From Pisaster brevispinus (Eukaryota; Echinodermata; Asteroidea; Forcipulatida; Asteriidae), in assembly GCA_023634235.1 (NCBI GenBank), contig JAMKCF010000018.1, positions 13,142,932 through 13,206,931 on the forward strand: 64,000 nt of DNA, given 5' to 3'. Made by a program: the position numbers and the translations under genes. The notes below the pieces were generated by a model. It had not been told where the DNA came from. It searched no databases and worked only from the letters and a program-made list of their open reading frames with translations. This document shows, in pieces, positions 1 through 8,727 of the stretch (position 1 is its first letter; each line of letters starts with the position of its first letter).

Positions 1-113
1 CGGCACCCGGTATTCCCAGGAGGCCTCCCGTCCAAGTACTGACCTGGCCCGACGCTGCTTAACTTCATTGATCAAGCGAGAACCGGTGTATTCAGCGTAG
101 TATGGCGGTAGAC
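1..113 (-). rRNA. 5S ribosomal RNA, cut by window edge
   Basis: Transcribed leftward. The 5' end is at 113 and the last five nucleotides of the 3' end lie outside the window. It carries private changes (aacttcattg, atcaagcgag, tatggcggta) against the common type. Confidence 0.9.
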
Positions 114-193
114 AAACTGCTTACATAAATTTATGTGCTTAATGGTTAATTTCAAGTTTCTGTTAGTCAAAAAAGGACGAAAACAAAATAGAT

Positions 194-311
194 GTCTACT
201 GCACCCGGTATTCTCAGGAGGTCTCCCGTCCAAGTACTGACCTGGCCAGACGCTGCTTAACTTCGGTGATCAAACGAGAACCGGTGTTTTCAGCAGAGTA
301 TGGCCGTGGAC
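194..311 (-). rRNA. 5S ribosomal RNA
   Basis: Full 118-nt copy. The 3' end reads GCAGTAGAC instead of GCCGTAGAC, giving one mismatch in the terminal helix. The 5' end reads GTCCACGG, a change in the same helix. Confidence 0.93.
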
Positions 312-397
312 AAACTGGTTTCATACATTTATGTGCTTAAAGGTTAATTTCAAGTTTCTGTTAGTCAAAAAAGGAAAAAACAAAAAACAAAATAGAT

Positions 398-515
398 GTC
401 TACGGCACCCGGTATTCCCAGGAGGTCTCCCGTCCAAGTACTGACCTGGCCCAACGCTGCTTAACTTCGGTGATCAAACGAGAACCGGTTTTTTCAGCGT
501 AGTATGGCAGTAGAC
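398..515 (-). rRNA. 5S ribosomal RNA
   Basis: Full 118-nt copy with box A and box C regions intact. The 5' end is GTCTACTGCC, one change from the common type. The downstream spacer (left side, 312-397) has the A-rich type C sequence. Confidence 0.93.
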
Positions 516-595
516 AAACTTCTGATATAAAATTACGTGGTTAATGGTTTTCTTCAAGTTTCTGTTAGTCAGAAAAGGACGAAAACAAAATAGAT

Positions 596-712
596 GCCTC
601 AGGCATCCGGTATTCCCAGGAGGTCTCCCATCCAAGTACTGACCTGGCCCGACGCTGCTTAACTTAGGTGATCAAACGAGAACGGTGCATTCAGCGTAGT
701 ATGGCCGTAGAC
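596..712 (-). rRNA. 5S ribosomal RNA, variant
   Basis: 117 nt, with one base missing at gagaacggtg where others read gagaaccggtg. The 3' end is GCCTGAGGC, weakening the terminal helix against the 5' GTCTACGGC. Similar copies with a 'gcctcaggca' 3' end recur at 9529 and 11109. Confidence 0.9.
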
Positions 713-798
713 AAACTGCTTTCATACATTTATGTGCTTAATGGTTAATTTCAAGTTTCTGTTAGTCAAAAGAGGAAAAAACAAAAAACAAAATAGAT

Positions 799-916
799 GT
801 CTGCGGCACCCGGTATTCCCAGGAGGTCTCCCGTCCACGTACTGACCTGGCCCGACGCTGCTTAACTTCGGTGATCAAACGAGAACCGGTGTTTTCAGCG
901 TAGTATGGCCGTAGAC
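799..916 (-). rRNA. 5S ribosomal RNA
   Basis: Full 118-nt copy. The plus strand reads gtctgcggcaccc and gtccacgtactg, two diagnostic changes shared with the copy starting near 11709. That paralogue also has a private cttt at 11757. Confidence 0.92.
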
Positions 917-996
917 AAACTTCTTATATAAACTTACGTGGTTAATGGTTTTCTTCAAATTTATGTTAGTCAAGAAAAGAGAATAACAAACTGGAT

Positions 997-1021
997 GTCT
1001 ACGGCACCCGGTATTCCCAGG
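997..1021 (-). rRNA. 5S rRNA gene, 3' fragment left of insertion
   Basis: The last 25 nt of a 5S gene, ending at the 9-bp ATTCCCAGG that recurs at 8747-8755. The remainder of the same gene lies at 8747-8848. Together, minus one 9-bp copy, they give exactly 118 nt, the normal length. The gene is broken just 3' of box C. Confidence 0.9.
1013..1021. repeat. Left target-site duplication, ATTCCCAGG
   Basis: The 9 bp ATTCCCAGG belong to the 5S gene and are repeated exactly at 8747-8755 across the 7.7-kb segment. An uninterrupted paralogue (11923-11931) has it once. One or two terminal bases could belong to the element, so the true duplication could be 8-9 bp. Confidence 0.75.
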
Positions 1022-1035
1022 CGCTCTCCCAGCCA

Positions 1036-1046
1036 AGGACTTATCC
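1036..1046 (+). repeat. Left terminal inverted repeat, 11 bp
   Basis: AGGACTTATCC is the exact reverse complement of 8717-8727. With a gap the match extends inward to ACCAATCA (1060-1067 on the left, inverted at 8703-8710). Confidence 0.7.
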
Positions 1047-1050
1047 GGGT

Positions 1051-1176
1051 CCTCAACCCACCAATCATTGAGCTCTGTTGAGCAGCCAGTTTCCTCAACA
1101 GGCCAATCAGTGAGCTCTGTTGAGCAAGCTCTTTGCTCAACAGACCAATCACCGACCGATGTTGAGGATGACGTCA
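1051..1176 (+). repeat. Left subterminal 42-bp tandem repeat, about 3 copies
   Basis: CCAATCA-type motifs start at 1061, 1103 and 1145, exactly 42 bp apart. The first two are followed by the shared GAGCTCTGTTGAGCA; the third is degenerate (GACCAATCACCG). Such subterminal repeats are often transposase-binding sites. Binding here is inferred, not shown. Confidence 0.7.
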
Positions 1177-1177
1177 A

Positions 1178-1200
1178 CTTCGTGACCTGCCATCACGAAG
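1178..1200 (+). repeat. Hairpin-forming inverted repeat
   Basis: CTTCGTGA (1178-1185) and TCACGAAG (1193-1200) are perfect inverted copies around a 7-nt loop, next to the left subterminal repeats. Confidence 0.5.
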
Positions 1201-2050
1201 ACGGTCAGAGGTCGATCAGCTGTTGATACTCACGAAATCAACCATTCATTCACGCGAAGACATTATTAAAGAGTTTTTACACATGGTTGTACCCGCAAGT
1301 TTACTATTTATATTTATATTTATAGTTACTCTTATTATTATTTGGATTACGGTAAAATTTCCCACAAAAAAGAGCACGATAATAAAATGTTGAAATGACA
1401 GAAAAGAATATGGATCCGACAGCTAGCTCTATCGTTCATTATGTGTGCTGAAACCCCCGAATGAGTAAGAAAACGTAAAGTTTACATACGATCGCACGAT
1501 CGGATTAGCCGGTACCATGGTTTATCATGGTACTGGGTAAGGCATTGTACTAAACTAGGTAAGCTTAGGGAAAATTTTCCCACTTTTTCACTCATTTTTA
1601 CAAGTTTAGTTATAAATAGTGGTTGTGTATAATACTTAGATGGATGCCATTATAGATAGTATACGGGACTGAAAAAAAGACCGAGTCTAGACTCTAGTGT
1701 CTGGTCTGTGTATTGTAGATAGATGGGGAAAATCGTTAATAGTTAAGTCGCTGCTAGTGCTACTGGATACTGGCACTTGCTAAGTATGTATAATGCACCC
1801 ACAACTCATCATAAGTCATGACTCGTGGCCATGTAAGAAAATGGTTGTACGTTTTTAATCAGCTTTGAATTATCAAGTACATGTATAATCAACAAGCCCG
1901 ATGGTTCAAAAATAGGATGTAAACATGGTAAACAAATAGTCATGTATACGTATATGAAACATGATTTTCAAACCACATTTTTTTCATTGTACATTGTGTA
2001 CATTGCAGTTATAGACACATTTTGAATTTATGTATTGTTGTTATTAACAG
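1201..2050. other. Noncoding left region of the transposon
   Basis: AT-rich, with no convincing reading frame on either strand. It contains a perfect 8-bp inverted repeat GTACCATG/CATGGTAC (1512-1519, 1526-1533). It ends in a splice-acceptor-like tract with TTATTAACAG at 2041-2050. The promoter and a 5' untranslated exon of the gene probably lie here but cannot be placed. Confidence 0.5.
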
Positions 2051-2056
2051 GTCAGA

Positions 2057-2071
2057 ATGGAGGCAAAGTAA
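2057..2071 (+). other. Four-codon upstream reading frame, MEAK-stop
   Basis: ATG GAG GCA AAG TAA ends three bases before the chosen start at 2075 and is in the same frame. It may be a small upstream open reading frame reducing translation. Alternatively it is the eroded true start, with the TAA a second nonsense change. Confidence 0.45.
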
Positions 2072-2074
2072 GGG

Positions 2075-2599
2075 ATGTACAAATGCAGCAAGTGTCATCA
2101 AGAGTTCAATGTCAAATCAAACTTGACTAGACATATGAAAAAACATGAGGAAAAGCTTTTCCAATGTCCAGGTTGCAGCAAGACGTTTACACTAAAACAA
2201 AACTTAGAAAGTCACTCAAAGCAGCATTTTTATCCTGCAATACCCCATTTCAAGACAGGAGAAGCAAGACTGAAATGCTCCCAAGAAGCTGCCCATGTAG
2301 CTGGTTGCTCCTACAAGGCACCGGTTGAAAATGTGTGGCATCCAGACAAAGCTGAAACAGACGCAAGGAGAATTAGTGGCTCCTTGTGGAGAGCCAGTTT
2401 AATCATCCAATTTGGAAAGTATTCCGGCAAAAATTTCAAGTGGCTCCTTGAGAACGATGTTGGCTGGGTGGTGTGGCTACTGGATGCCTTCAGCATTCAT
2501 GGTGAGAAGTGCCCCAGCATGCTCTGGCAGAAAGAGAGACTGCTAAAATTTGTCAAAGAATTTCCCTCTGTAAGGTGCCATCTTGACAACCGACTTAAG
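2075..2599 (+). CDS. Transposase-like gene, exon 1: zinc fingers
   Basis: 175 codons, phase 0 at the donor AAG/GTTAGT. It encodes the two C2H2 fingers (residues 4-51) and a second part with a Trp-rich stretch around residues 113-137. The fingers probably bind DNA at the element ends or target, as in other zinc-finger transposases (inference). The reading frame continues past the donor to 2677 but the sequence stops looking conserved there. Confidence 0.75.
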
Positions 2600-5500
2600 G
2601 TTAGTTTTAAATGCAATGTACAGTATCTCACCATTATTTTAGGAGTGATTTCACCGGGTAGATATATGTGGGCATGAATGAAGACTCTTCATGATCATTA
2701 CATAACTCCCAAACTCATGGGATGATAACATGTACTGTACTAAAGAACCAATATCTATACAAGACTAATTGTATTTATAATACTAGATGGTTTTACTTTA
2801 AGTATGAACCATGAAAAGAATCAACAATGAGTCAGATGAGTTGTGTAGTAGAGTTAACTCTTGCATCACACACACGAACACATGCTTGACTAATGAGATG
2901 GATCCCAATAATCATTTCAATACAGTTTGAACAGGAAGATAGAAAGAGAGGCTTTTTTTCATTTGCAGAAGCGGAAGGAGAAAAAAGATGCACCTATCGC
3001 AGCAGGGGACTTCGAAGATGACTATATTAAAGACGCTGAACTACTGGCAATGGCAGGTAAGCTATGATTGGGGGTTTTCTGTAACTTTTTAGAAAAGAGG
3101 TCAAATGTTTTTGATATTTGATACAAAAATAAACAATAATCTGCTTGTAATTCAGATGATGATGTATGTTTCCATCTTGAATTTTGGTTGAATTTTCTTT
3201 CAGTTTTCATGTCTTAATGAAGATGAAGTGCATTGCAGCATTGGTGAAAAATTATTTTTGTCTGCTTGTGTGGTATTGAGGTGACCCTAATTTGCCTAGA
3301 AATCTTGATATTGTAGCTCTGTTTGCTGTGTTTCTGTAGCTGGCATAGCTGTTTCTGTAGCTGGCATAGCTGTTTCTGTAGCTGGCATAACTCTATTTAG
3401 CTGGGATAGCTTTATTACTTTCTGTAGCCGTGATAGCTGTAACTATTTTTCTCCTTCCGATTCCGCCTCTATTCTACTGTATTACTAACTTTGCACATTA
3501 TCGTTATGTTGGAACTTGCTTGACAATGTACAGAGCTAAAAGTTGTGCTATTGTTCCCATCACTTCTTTTCTTTGCAACTCCTATATGGTTCCTTCCCTT
3601 TGCTCTGATCTTTACAAATTTAAAGGGGCAGGTCATGATCCTATAATACCTTATATATTTTCTGTACTCATAAATAAATTATATCCAGATCGTGTCTGTA
3701 AAATATATAACAAATTTTGAGTGTACGCAGACCATTCAAATTTTACAAGACGTTTAATCTTCGACTCCTTCGAGCAAATGGATCGTGACGTACTCCTTTA
3801 ATATTTATTCTTATTACATTGTTTATATAAACAAATCATTTATGGTGAAGGATGTGGTACATTGGGTGGACTGTACAATTTTTTTTTCATAGTATTTTAG
3901 AATTAAAATTGCTCTTACTCTTTGACTTTTCAGAGGATGTACTCATGGACTCAGGGGTTGGTGTGTCCACTCAGATCACATCTGTTGGAAAGCTTCTGCC
4001 TTCATCAGAATCACAATTGGCATCAGAAGACAGACCTTCGACATCATCAGCAGACAGATCTTTGTCCTCTGTGGATGATTCTACCGTGCAGGAAGGGTGG
4101 CAGAAATTCTGGGACGAGCCTCCAGCACAGGTTCAGGGCATCTCTCCCTCAAACGTTCGATGGCTAAAGACTGATGGGCCATATGGCATCTTTGAAACAG
4201 CAAAGATGTACACTACATCCAAAAGAGAATTTGGGACTCGGCAAATCTTCAAGAAGAAGATGGAATTTAATCCCCCACCTCTTCCCACTTCAGTGAAAGG
4301 GTCCTTGCCATCTATGCTGTCCTTCTTCACCACTCCTGTCCTCTTCTGGAGACCAGTTGGAGTGATGGAGATCAAGATAAAATGCCCCAATCCAAAGTGT
4401 CCTGCTCCACCAGGTAGTTACCTGACCAAAAGCGGCTATGGAAACATTGCGCGACAAGTGTGCGGCATTAGGCACTACTACACACTCTTGACAGAAAGAC
4501 TTAAATGCAATCCTTGCATGAGACTTAGACAGCAGGCCAAGAGTGAAGATGATTAGCCACTCCAATATAGATGGCATGCCTTCAGCCCCAGCATCCTCGT
4601 GCAACTTTCCCCAGCAGTAAGGAGCATGTTTCCAGCCATCATCTGTGGAAAGCGGGCTATAGACAAGAACGTTGTGACATTCCTGAGTGATAGGCTCAAT
4701 TCTGTGTCTATGACCAAGGTGCACCGAATGATCCAGCAAGGCCATGACGAATGGTATGCAGAGAGAAGAGACTTGTACCAGACTCTACTGATGGAGGCAC
4801 ATACTGCCAGCAAAGCACCTATGTCACAGCGTGGTATACTCTCCTTTACAGACCATCACTACACCCCGCCTATCCCGCCAACTCCACTTCCATCCCCCCG
4901 TGTTCTGCGTAGAGCTCAACTCATCATGGAGATGGAAAAGATGCCTGTCTACCGATCATCTATCATGAGTGTGACTGGAGAGATACTGTGCATGGATGGT
5001 ACAAAACAGGTAGATATTTTCTTTTTCTGTTTGTATTATTATCATTATTCATTACTAATTCAGTTTTTTTAACAAAGTACTATGGCACTGTAAAATATAT
5101 AACAAATCTAGAAAGAAAGAACCAGAACAATGACAGATTAAATTGATCTTCAAATTTACCAACAATTCTTTCACACTAGTAAACATGTATATAAATACGA
5201 TAATACACCATAATGGAAAATGCCAAATATGGACAAAGATTTTAAAGCCCAGTCCAATTACATTCAATAGGGGGTTTCACTTGAAGTGAAAATGAAAAGT
5301 TCATTGTTTTAATGTGAATCATTTGAAAAAATGAACTTATGACAGTGATTGAAAATATGATTTTAAATTGTAATTTAAGTGGAAAATGAAGAAAAACAGT
5401 CTCAGACAGAAATCTTTTACTACAGCTGTAATTTTGTGTGTGTATTTGCATGTTTTCTACATACAGGTTCTTAAGAAAATTCAAGGAGATGGAAAAGGCA

Positions 5501-8075
5501 CCATGCATTATGTTACCAGTGTGCTGAATGAGTGGGGGCAGTTTCTGACAACTGTTGTAGTCGCCTCTGAGTCGGAGAATTGCTACAGGAGGCTTGCTGA
5601 GGGACTCATCGCACGCTTTAAACGTGCCAATGCTGCAGCGCCAAAGGTGCTCTACGCTGACAACAACTGTTGTAGGTATGTCAAGTAATTTGCGCTAAGG
5701 ATTTTGTGCAAACAAATCTATGAAGTGTGCTTATTTTCACCATATAGATTTACGTGGGTGAAGTGGAAATGGTTATCAATTCCGTTCAATTCTGATTGCA
5801 TTTGTTTCAGGGATGGTGGGGCCTCATGGCTTGAATCCCTCTTCCAAGACTGGAGTGATGATGGTATGGTCATCAGACTCGACATTTGGCACTGGCTCCA
5901 CCGGTGGGAAGCTGTTGTGATAAAGCAGTCACATGCCAAGTATGGAGTGTTCATCAGTGCTCTAGCTGGTGCAATACTGGCATACAACAAACATGACATG
6001 GACCAACTCATCCAAGCCATCCGCAAAGGGAACAAGGACTTCTCGCAGTACAGGAATGAAGAAATGCTGTCTTTCGTCAAGCCACATCAGGCATCAGCTT
6101 ATGTGCGCCGAGTGACACGTGGTGTCCAGGTAAGCTGATGGTATTATTTTGTGCATATTTTTATTTCAAGAACTAAGAAGGATCTTTGCATTGAAAGCAT
6201 CGAAACACATTGTTGATCTTCAAAATTAGTCTCTGCATTGTGAACAACTTGTCCTTCATCGGTTAATGAGGATTTCAGATGTTGCAAATTGTGAAAGATA
6301 CCCATCAGTGACTTTTTACTGTATTTGTTTTCTTTCTCACACAGGAAACAAGAATGTGAAAAACTAAAGGAATCATGATTACTTTAAATTAGTGCATTTA
6401 CACAGATCTCTTGCTTTTTTCTGCAGGAGAGTGCATTTGCTGTTGAGTACATCCTGGAAGAGTTCAAGGGTCGAGCTGGTCTAGACATCGATGGTATCCC
6501 TTTGTTTAAGTCACCAGAAGCTGTCGATAAGCATTGGGCAACTGCCAGTAAACATCTGAGTTGTATGCAGGTAAGGTTACACAATGGGTCATTAATACAC
6601 AGAAAAATTCGTACAGCCTGCTGATTAAAAAGCAATAGTTGAGTTATACAACACCGGCAGCGTAACGGTGTTGTTACAATCCAGTATTGGTACACTGTAC
6701 CCCTGTGCCCAACTAAATTGTAACAACAACGTTATGCTCCTGTACCGGTATCAGAACTTCGCAGGCTGGTACCAGTGATGAAACTGAATTAGTGTTTTTC
6801 AATCAGCAGTCCGTATTGATTTTGCAGTGTAAAGTATCAAACTTTTATATGTGTGATGCCATATCTTTTTAAGCCCTATACTTCATTTTATATCCAATTT
6901 ATGCAGTGATATTAATGCAATGATTATAAAGAACCCTGTTATACTTCATGGAATGTTAAATCTTGATTTTTTCCAATTTGTTCAAAATGAGAAGGTCTGA
7001 CATAATTTATAGAAGACCCTAATGTATGTTCATAATGTTTAATAAAATGTCAAATTTACAACTTATGATTTAAAATATCCAAATATTTGACTTTAGAATG
7101 TAAAAACAATGTATGAAGAACTTTGGAATTATCCACATTTTTGTCATTATATTCAGGATCCACCAAATATCCAGCTGTACGTGGCGACCAAGGTTGTTAC
7201 TATCAATGGGGTGAAGCTGAACAAGTACAGGTGTCGAAGAGACAGCAACTCCTTGGAAGGGCTTCATGCCCACTTAATAAATGCCATCCCTTCGAAGCGA
7301 TGTGGCATAATTCCTTTCCAGGTTAGCATGTACATTTACATTGTTGTGGTATATTATGCTCAGTCAGAATTATAAAGTAGCATCTCTTATGTATAATGGT
7401 GCATTTTGTGACAAATTTAAGAAATCCTGTTGTGCCTCAAAGCATCAGTGGACATTTAATAAACAAACTACCAATTTTGTAGGGCAGGACTGAGATAACT
7501 TAAGCACATGGTCACTGGTTCCACTCCATGGTCAGAAATCATGAGCACTAGTCTATTTGGATAATAATGTTGACCTCTGAATAAAGTTGTCTAAACCTTG
7601 ATGGAGGACAGATTCAGCTCTATGTTGATTGACATAGTATAATGCGTACAGTTGATATTGTATTGACTCCTTCATTCTTTCACTCCTTTGTTCTGTCAAT
7701 TAAATTAGAATATATTCATTTAAAATACATTCATTATAAAGTGCATTATGATAGGTATGATGACATTTCATTTGAAAACATGTATTCTAATGTGATGATT
7801 CATACTTTGTCCCTCTTATCTTCCAGGTATATCTCATCTCCTTTGCCGTGCAATGGAATAACCGCATGGAAAAACTGAAGGTTGCTGGAGGGAAGGGACG
7901 AACTACATGTGTTGATCCACGGCAAATACAAAGGCTCAACCAACATGCAGAAATCTTGTTTGGGAAAGATCATTTGTTTGAGCCCAATTTTTCTTCACCA
8001 ATGGTCTTCCCAGACAGCTATGAGCCTGCAGAAAAAGAGCTTTTGGGAGTTGAACAGATTTTGCTCTTGTTTTAA
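2075..8075 (+). CDS. Multi-exon DDE transposase-like gene with C2H2 zinc fingers; one in-frame stop
   Basis: Eight coding exons can be joined by GT-AG rules: 2075-2599, 2969-3056, 3934-5009, 5467-5675, 5811-6129, 6427-6570, 7157-7321, 7827-8075. All phases agree and would give about 924 residues. N-terminus: two C2H2 zinc fingers (Cys4, Cys7, His20, His24; Cys31, Cys34, His47, His51), then a conserved-looking GKYSGKNFKWLLENDVGW region (115-131). Middle: cysteine-rich segment (Cys355, 360, 381, 396, 399). C-terminal half: CMDGT (Asp559), VLYADNN (Asp628), D-x-x-H (Asp657, His660) and NSLEG (Glu821), matching the spacing of DDE transposases with an insertion domain (hAT, MULE, P, Dada types). 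It resembles DUF6729-type proteins of aquatic animals, from memory only. TAG replaces codon 412, so the copy may be inactive. The start follows an in-frame TAA at 2069; an upstream exon is possible. Confidence 0.75.
2969..3056 (+). CDS. Transposase-like gene, exon 2: charged linker
   Basis: An 88-nt exon after the polypyrimidine tract and TTTGCAG acceptor, ending GCAG/GTAAGC. It encodes a short charged linker (KRKEKKDAP at its start, possibly a nuclear localisation signal). Phase 1 at its end fits the AG of exon 3 to make a Glu codon. Confidence 0.65.
3329..3391 (+). repeat. 21-bp minisatellite, 3 exact copies
   Basis: The unit begins TGTTTCTGTAGCTGGCATAG and repeats at 3329, 3350 and 3371. 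Degenerate copies (tagctgggatag, gtagccgtgatag) run on to about 3440. It lies in the second intron. Confidence 0.85.
3934..5009 (+). CDS. Transposase-like gene, exon 3: Cys-rich domain and first catalytic Asp
   Basis: Long exon (1,076 nt) from the CTTTTCAG acceptor to ACAG/GTAGAT. It begins with a Ser-rich linker, then WQKFWDEPP, then a likely zinc-binding set of cysteines (CPNPKC, C381, CNPC). After codon 411 a TAG (4554-4556) interrupts. The frame then continues without shift with RWHAFSPSIL and on to CMDGTKQ at the exon end. That uninterrupted same-frame continuation shows a point nonsense change, not a frameshift or missed intron. Confidence 0.78.
4554..4556 (+). other. In-frame TAG, premature stop at codon 412
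   Basis: It reads KSEDD-stop-PLQYRWH in one frame, with protein-like sequence on both sides. Neither flank has a splice donor/acceptor pair that would remove only this region. It would truncate the product before all catalytic motifs. Read-through or a sequencing error remain possible. Confidence 0.85.
5467..5675 (+). CDS. Transposase-like gene, exon 4: second catalytic Asp
   Basis: 209 nt from the ACATACAG acceptor to TGTAG/GTATG. It encodes a predicted beta-strand-rich stretch ending in VLYADNNCC, where Asp628 is the best candidate for the second catalytic acid. Phase 2 at the end is completed by the first G of exon 5 (Arg). Confidence 0.75.
5811..6129 (+). CDS. Transposase-like gene, exon 5: D-x-x-H motif and helical insertion
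   Basis: 319 nt from TGTTTCAG to CCAG/GTAAGC. It contains LDIWHWLHRW; Asp657 and His660 fit the C/D(2)H motif found after the second Asp in hAT, MULE, P and related transposases. An Ala/Leu-rich, probably helical segment follows, as expected of the insertion domain before the final Glu. Confidence 0.75.
6427..6570 (+). CDS. Transposase-like gene, exon 6: insertion domain
   Basis: 48 codons, phase 0 at both ends, between TTTCTGCAG and ATGCAG/GTAAGG. Charged and probably helical (VEYILEEFKG, AVDKHWATASKHL). No catalytic motif. Confidence 0.7.
6614..6770. repeat. Intronic foldback (MITE-like) inverted repeat
   Basis: Inner arms at 6660-6680 and 6717-6737 are near-perfect 21-bp inverted copies around a 36-bp loop. 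Outer arms CAGCCTGC/GCAGGCTG (6614 and 6761) and inverted ACCGG motifs extend the symmetry. It lies wholly in the intron 6571-7156. It may be a nested small transposon or a structural element; no flanking duplication was identified. Confidence 0.6.
7157..7321 (+). CDS. Transposase-like gene, exon 7: candidate catalytic Glu
   Basis: 55 codons, phase 0, from TATATTCAG to TCCAG/GTTAGC. It encodes YRCRRDSNSLEGLHAHL; Glu821 is the candidate third catalytic residue, about 190 residues after Asp628, a spacing typical of transposases with an insertion domain. Confidence 0.75.
7827..8075 (+). CDS. Transposase-like gene, exon 8: C-terminus
   Basis: 82 codons plus TAA after the CTTCCAG acceptor. It starts VYLISFAVQWNNRM, probably the helix following the catalytic Glu, and ends in an acidic region (EPAEKELLGVEQ). 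The natural stop is followed 26 bases later by a polyadenylation signal. Confidence 0.75.
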   Translation, partial: VYLISFAVQWNNRMEKLKVAGGKGRTTCVDPRQIQRLNQHAEILFGKDHLFEPNFSSPMVFPDSYEPAEKELLGVEQILLLF

Positions 8076-8101
8076 GAAAGAATGCATAAGAGGTGAAAAC
8101 A

Positions 8102-8107
8102 AATAAA
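8102..8107 (+). promoter_or_regulatory. Polyadenylation signal AATAAA
   Basis: Canonical AATAAA starting 27 bases after the TAA stop of exon 8, followed by the T/G-rich stretch ctttgtgttgtgttttg expected downstream of a cleavage site. Confidence 0.6.
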
Positions 8108-8664
8108 ATACAGAGTCCTTTGATATCAACACTTTGTGTTGTGTTTTGCTTATTTTTAATATGAGTAGCTATTTTCTCTCAGTGATTTATTTCCTCACTT
8201 TTTGTAATGTTTAATTGAAGCTTTTAGCATGATTGCAAAGCTTACCTGTGTCTAACCATCCAACTTAAAGAAATTAGCCAAATTTATTGTTTGCATGAAA
8301 TCACCGAGAAACGGAGAACTGTCGATAGTATAACACATTGTGAGAAACGACTCCTTCTGAAGTAACATAGTTTTTGAGAAAGAGGTAAATTCTCCCTCTA
8401 ATATTACAGACATCGGGGCATTTGAAAGCACTCAAAATCACTCAAATTTGTGCAACAAGGGTATTCTCTTAGTAAAGCCTTTTATTACGCATCTTTCAAT
8501 ATTCTCTTGCAAATGAGGAATTGAGTCCAAATTTTCACAGATTTGTTATTGCTTATGTTGGGATACACGAAGTAGAATACTGGTCATTAACAATTACCAA
8601 AGGTGTATTTAACCATTTTGGGGCAAAGCTGTTCAGAGAAGACAAGAGAGGGCGCTTTTCTATG
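8108..8664. other. Noncoding right region of the transposon
   Basis: AT-rich; no reading frame with protein-like composition on either strand. Confidence 0.5.
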
Positions 8665-8710
8665 ACTTCCGGTGATCTGGTAGAATCTGGGAGAACTTCC
8701 GGTGATTGGT
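8665..8710 (-). repeat. Right subterminal 30-bp repeats
   Basis: ACTTCCGGTGAT occurs at 8665 and 8695, exactly 30 bp apart. Read on the minus strand, the outer copy gives ACCAATCACCGG, matching GACCAATCACCG of the left subterminal repeat at about 1144. The two ends therefore share a motif in inverted orientation. Confidence 0.6.
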
Positions 8711-8716
8711 CAACCA

Positions 8717-8727
8717 GGATAAGTCCT
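8717..8727 (-). repeat. Right terminal inverted repeat, 11 bp
   Basis: GGATAAGTCCT, the exact reverse complement of 1036-1046. It is followed by a run of nine G (8729-8737) and a short unique stretch before the 5S sequence resumes. Confidence 0.7.

Larger units (their letters stand above)
1..1021 (-). repeat. Left arm of 5S rDNA tandem array
   Basis: Tandem 5S rRNA genes on the minus strand with spacers of about 80 bp. Five gene copies are followed by the 3' part of a sixth that is cut by the 7.7-kb insertion. Spacers of three classes occur side by side. The last 330 bp (about 690-1021) match 11600-11931 almost exactly at a constant offset of 10910, so this arm and the right arm belong to one array. 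The array continues beyond the left window edge. Confidence 0.95.

Noticed and set aside
875..1177. 100-codon minus-strand frame across the left transposon edge
   Set aside because: Its repeated CSTEL peptide comes from the 42-bp DNA repeat and the rest is 5S sequence.
3430..3720. 96-codon plus-strand frame between exons 2 and 3
   Set aside because: Low-complexity, hydrophobic composition in an AT-rich intron; no splice link to the gene and no recognisable motif.
4540..4600. Frameshift or hidden intron at the premature stop
   Set aside because: Sequence before and after the TAG is in the same frame and no suitable GT-AG pair removes just the stop.
4290..4745. 151-codon minus-strand frame opposite exon 3
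   Set aside because: Mirror of the real coding strand, which has consistent exon phases and zinc-finger and DDE-like motifs.
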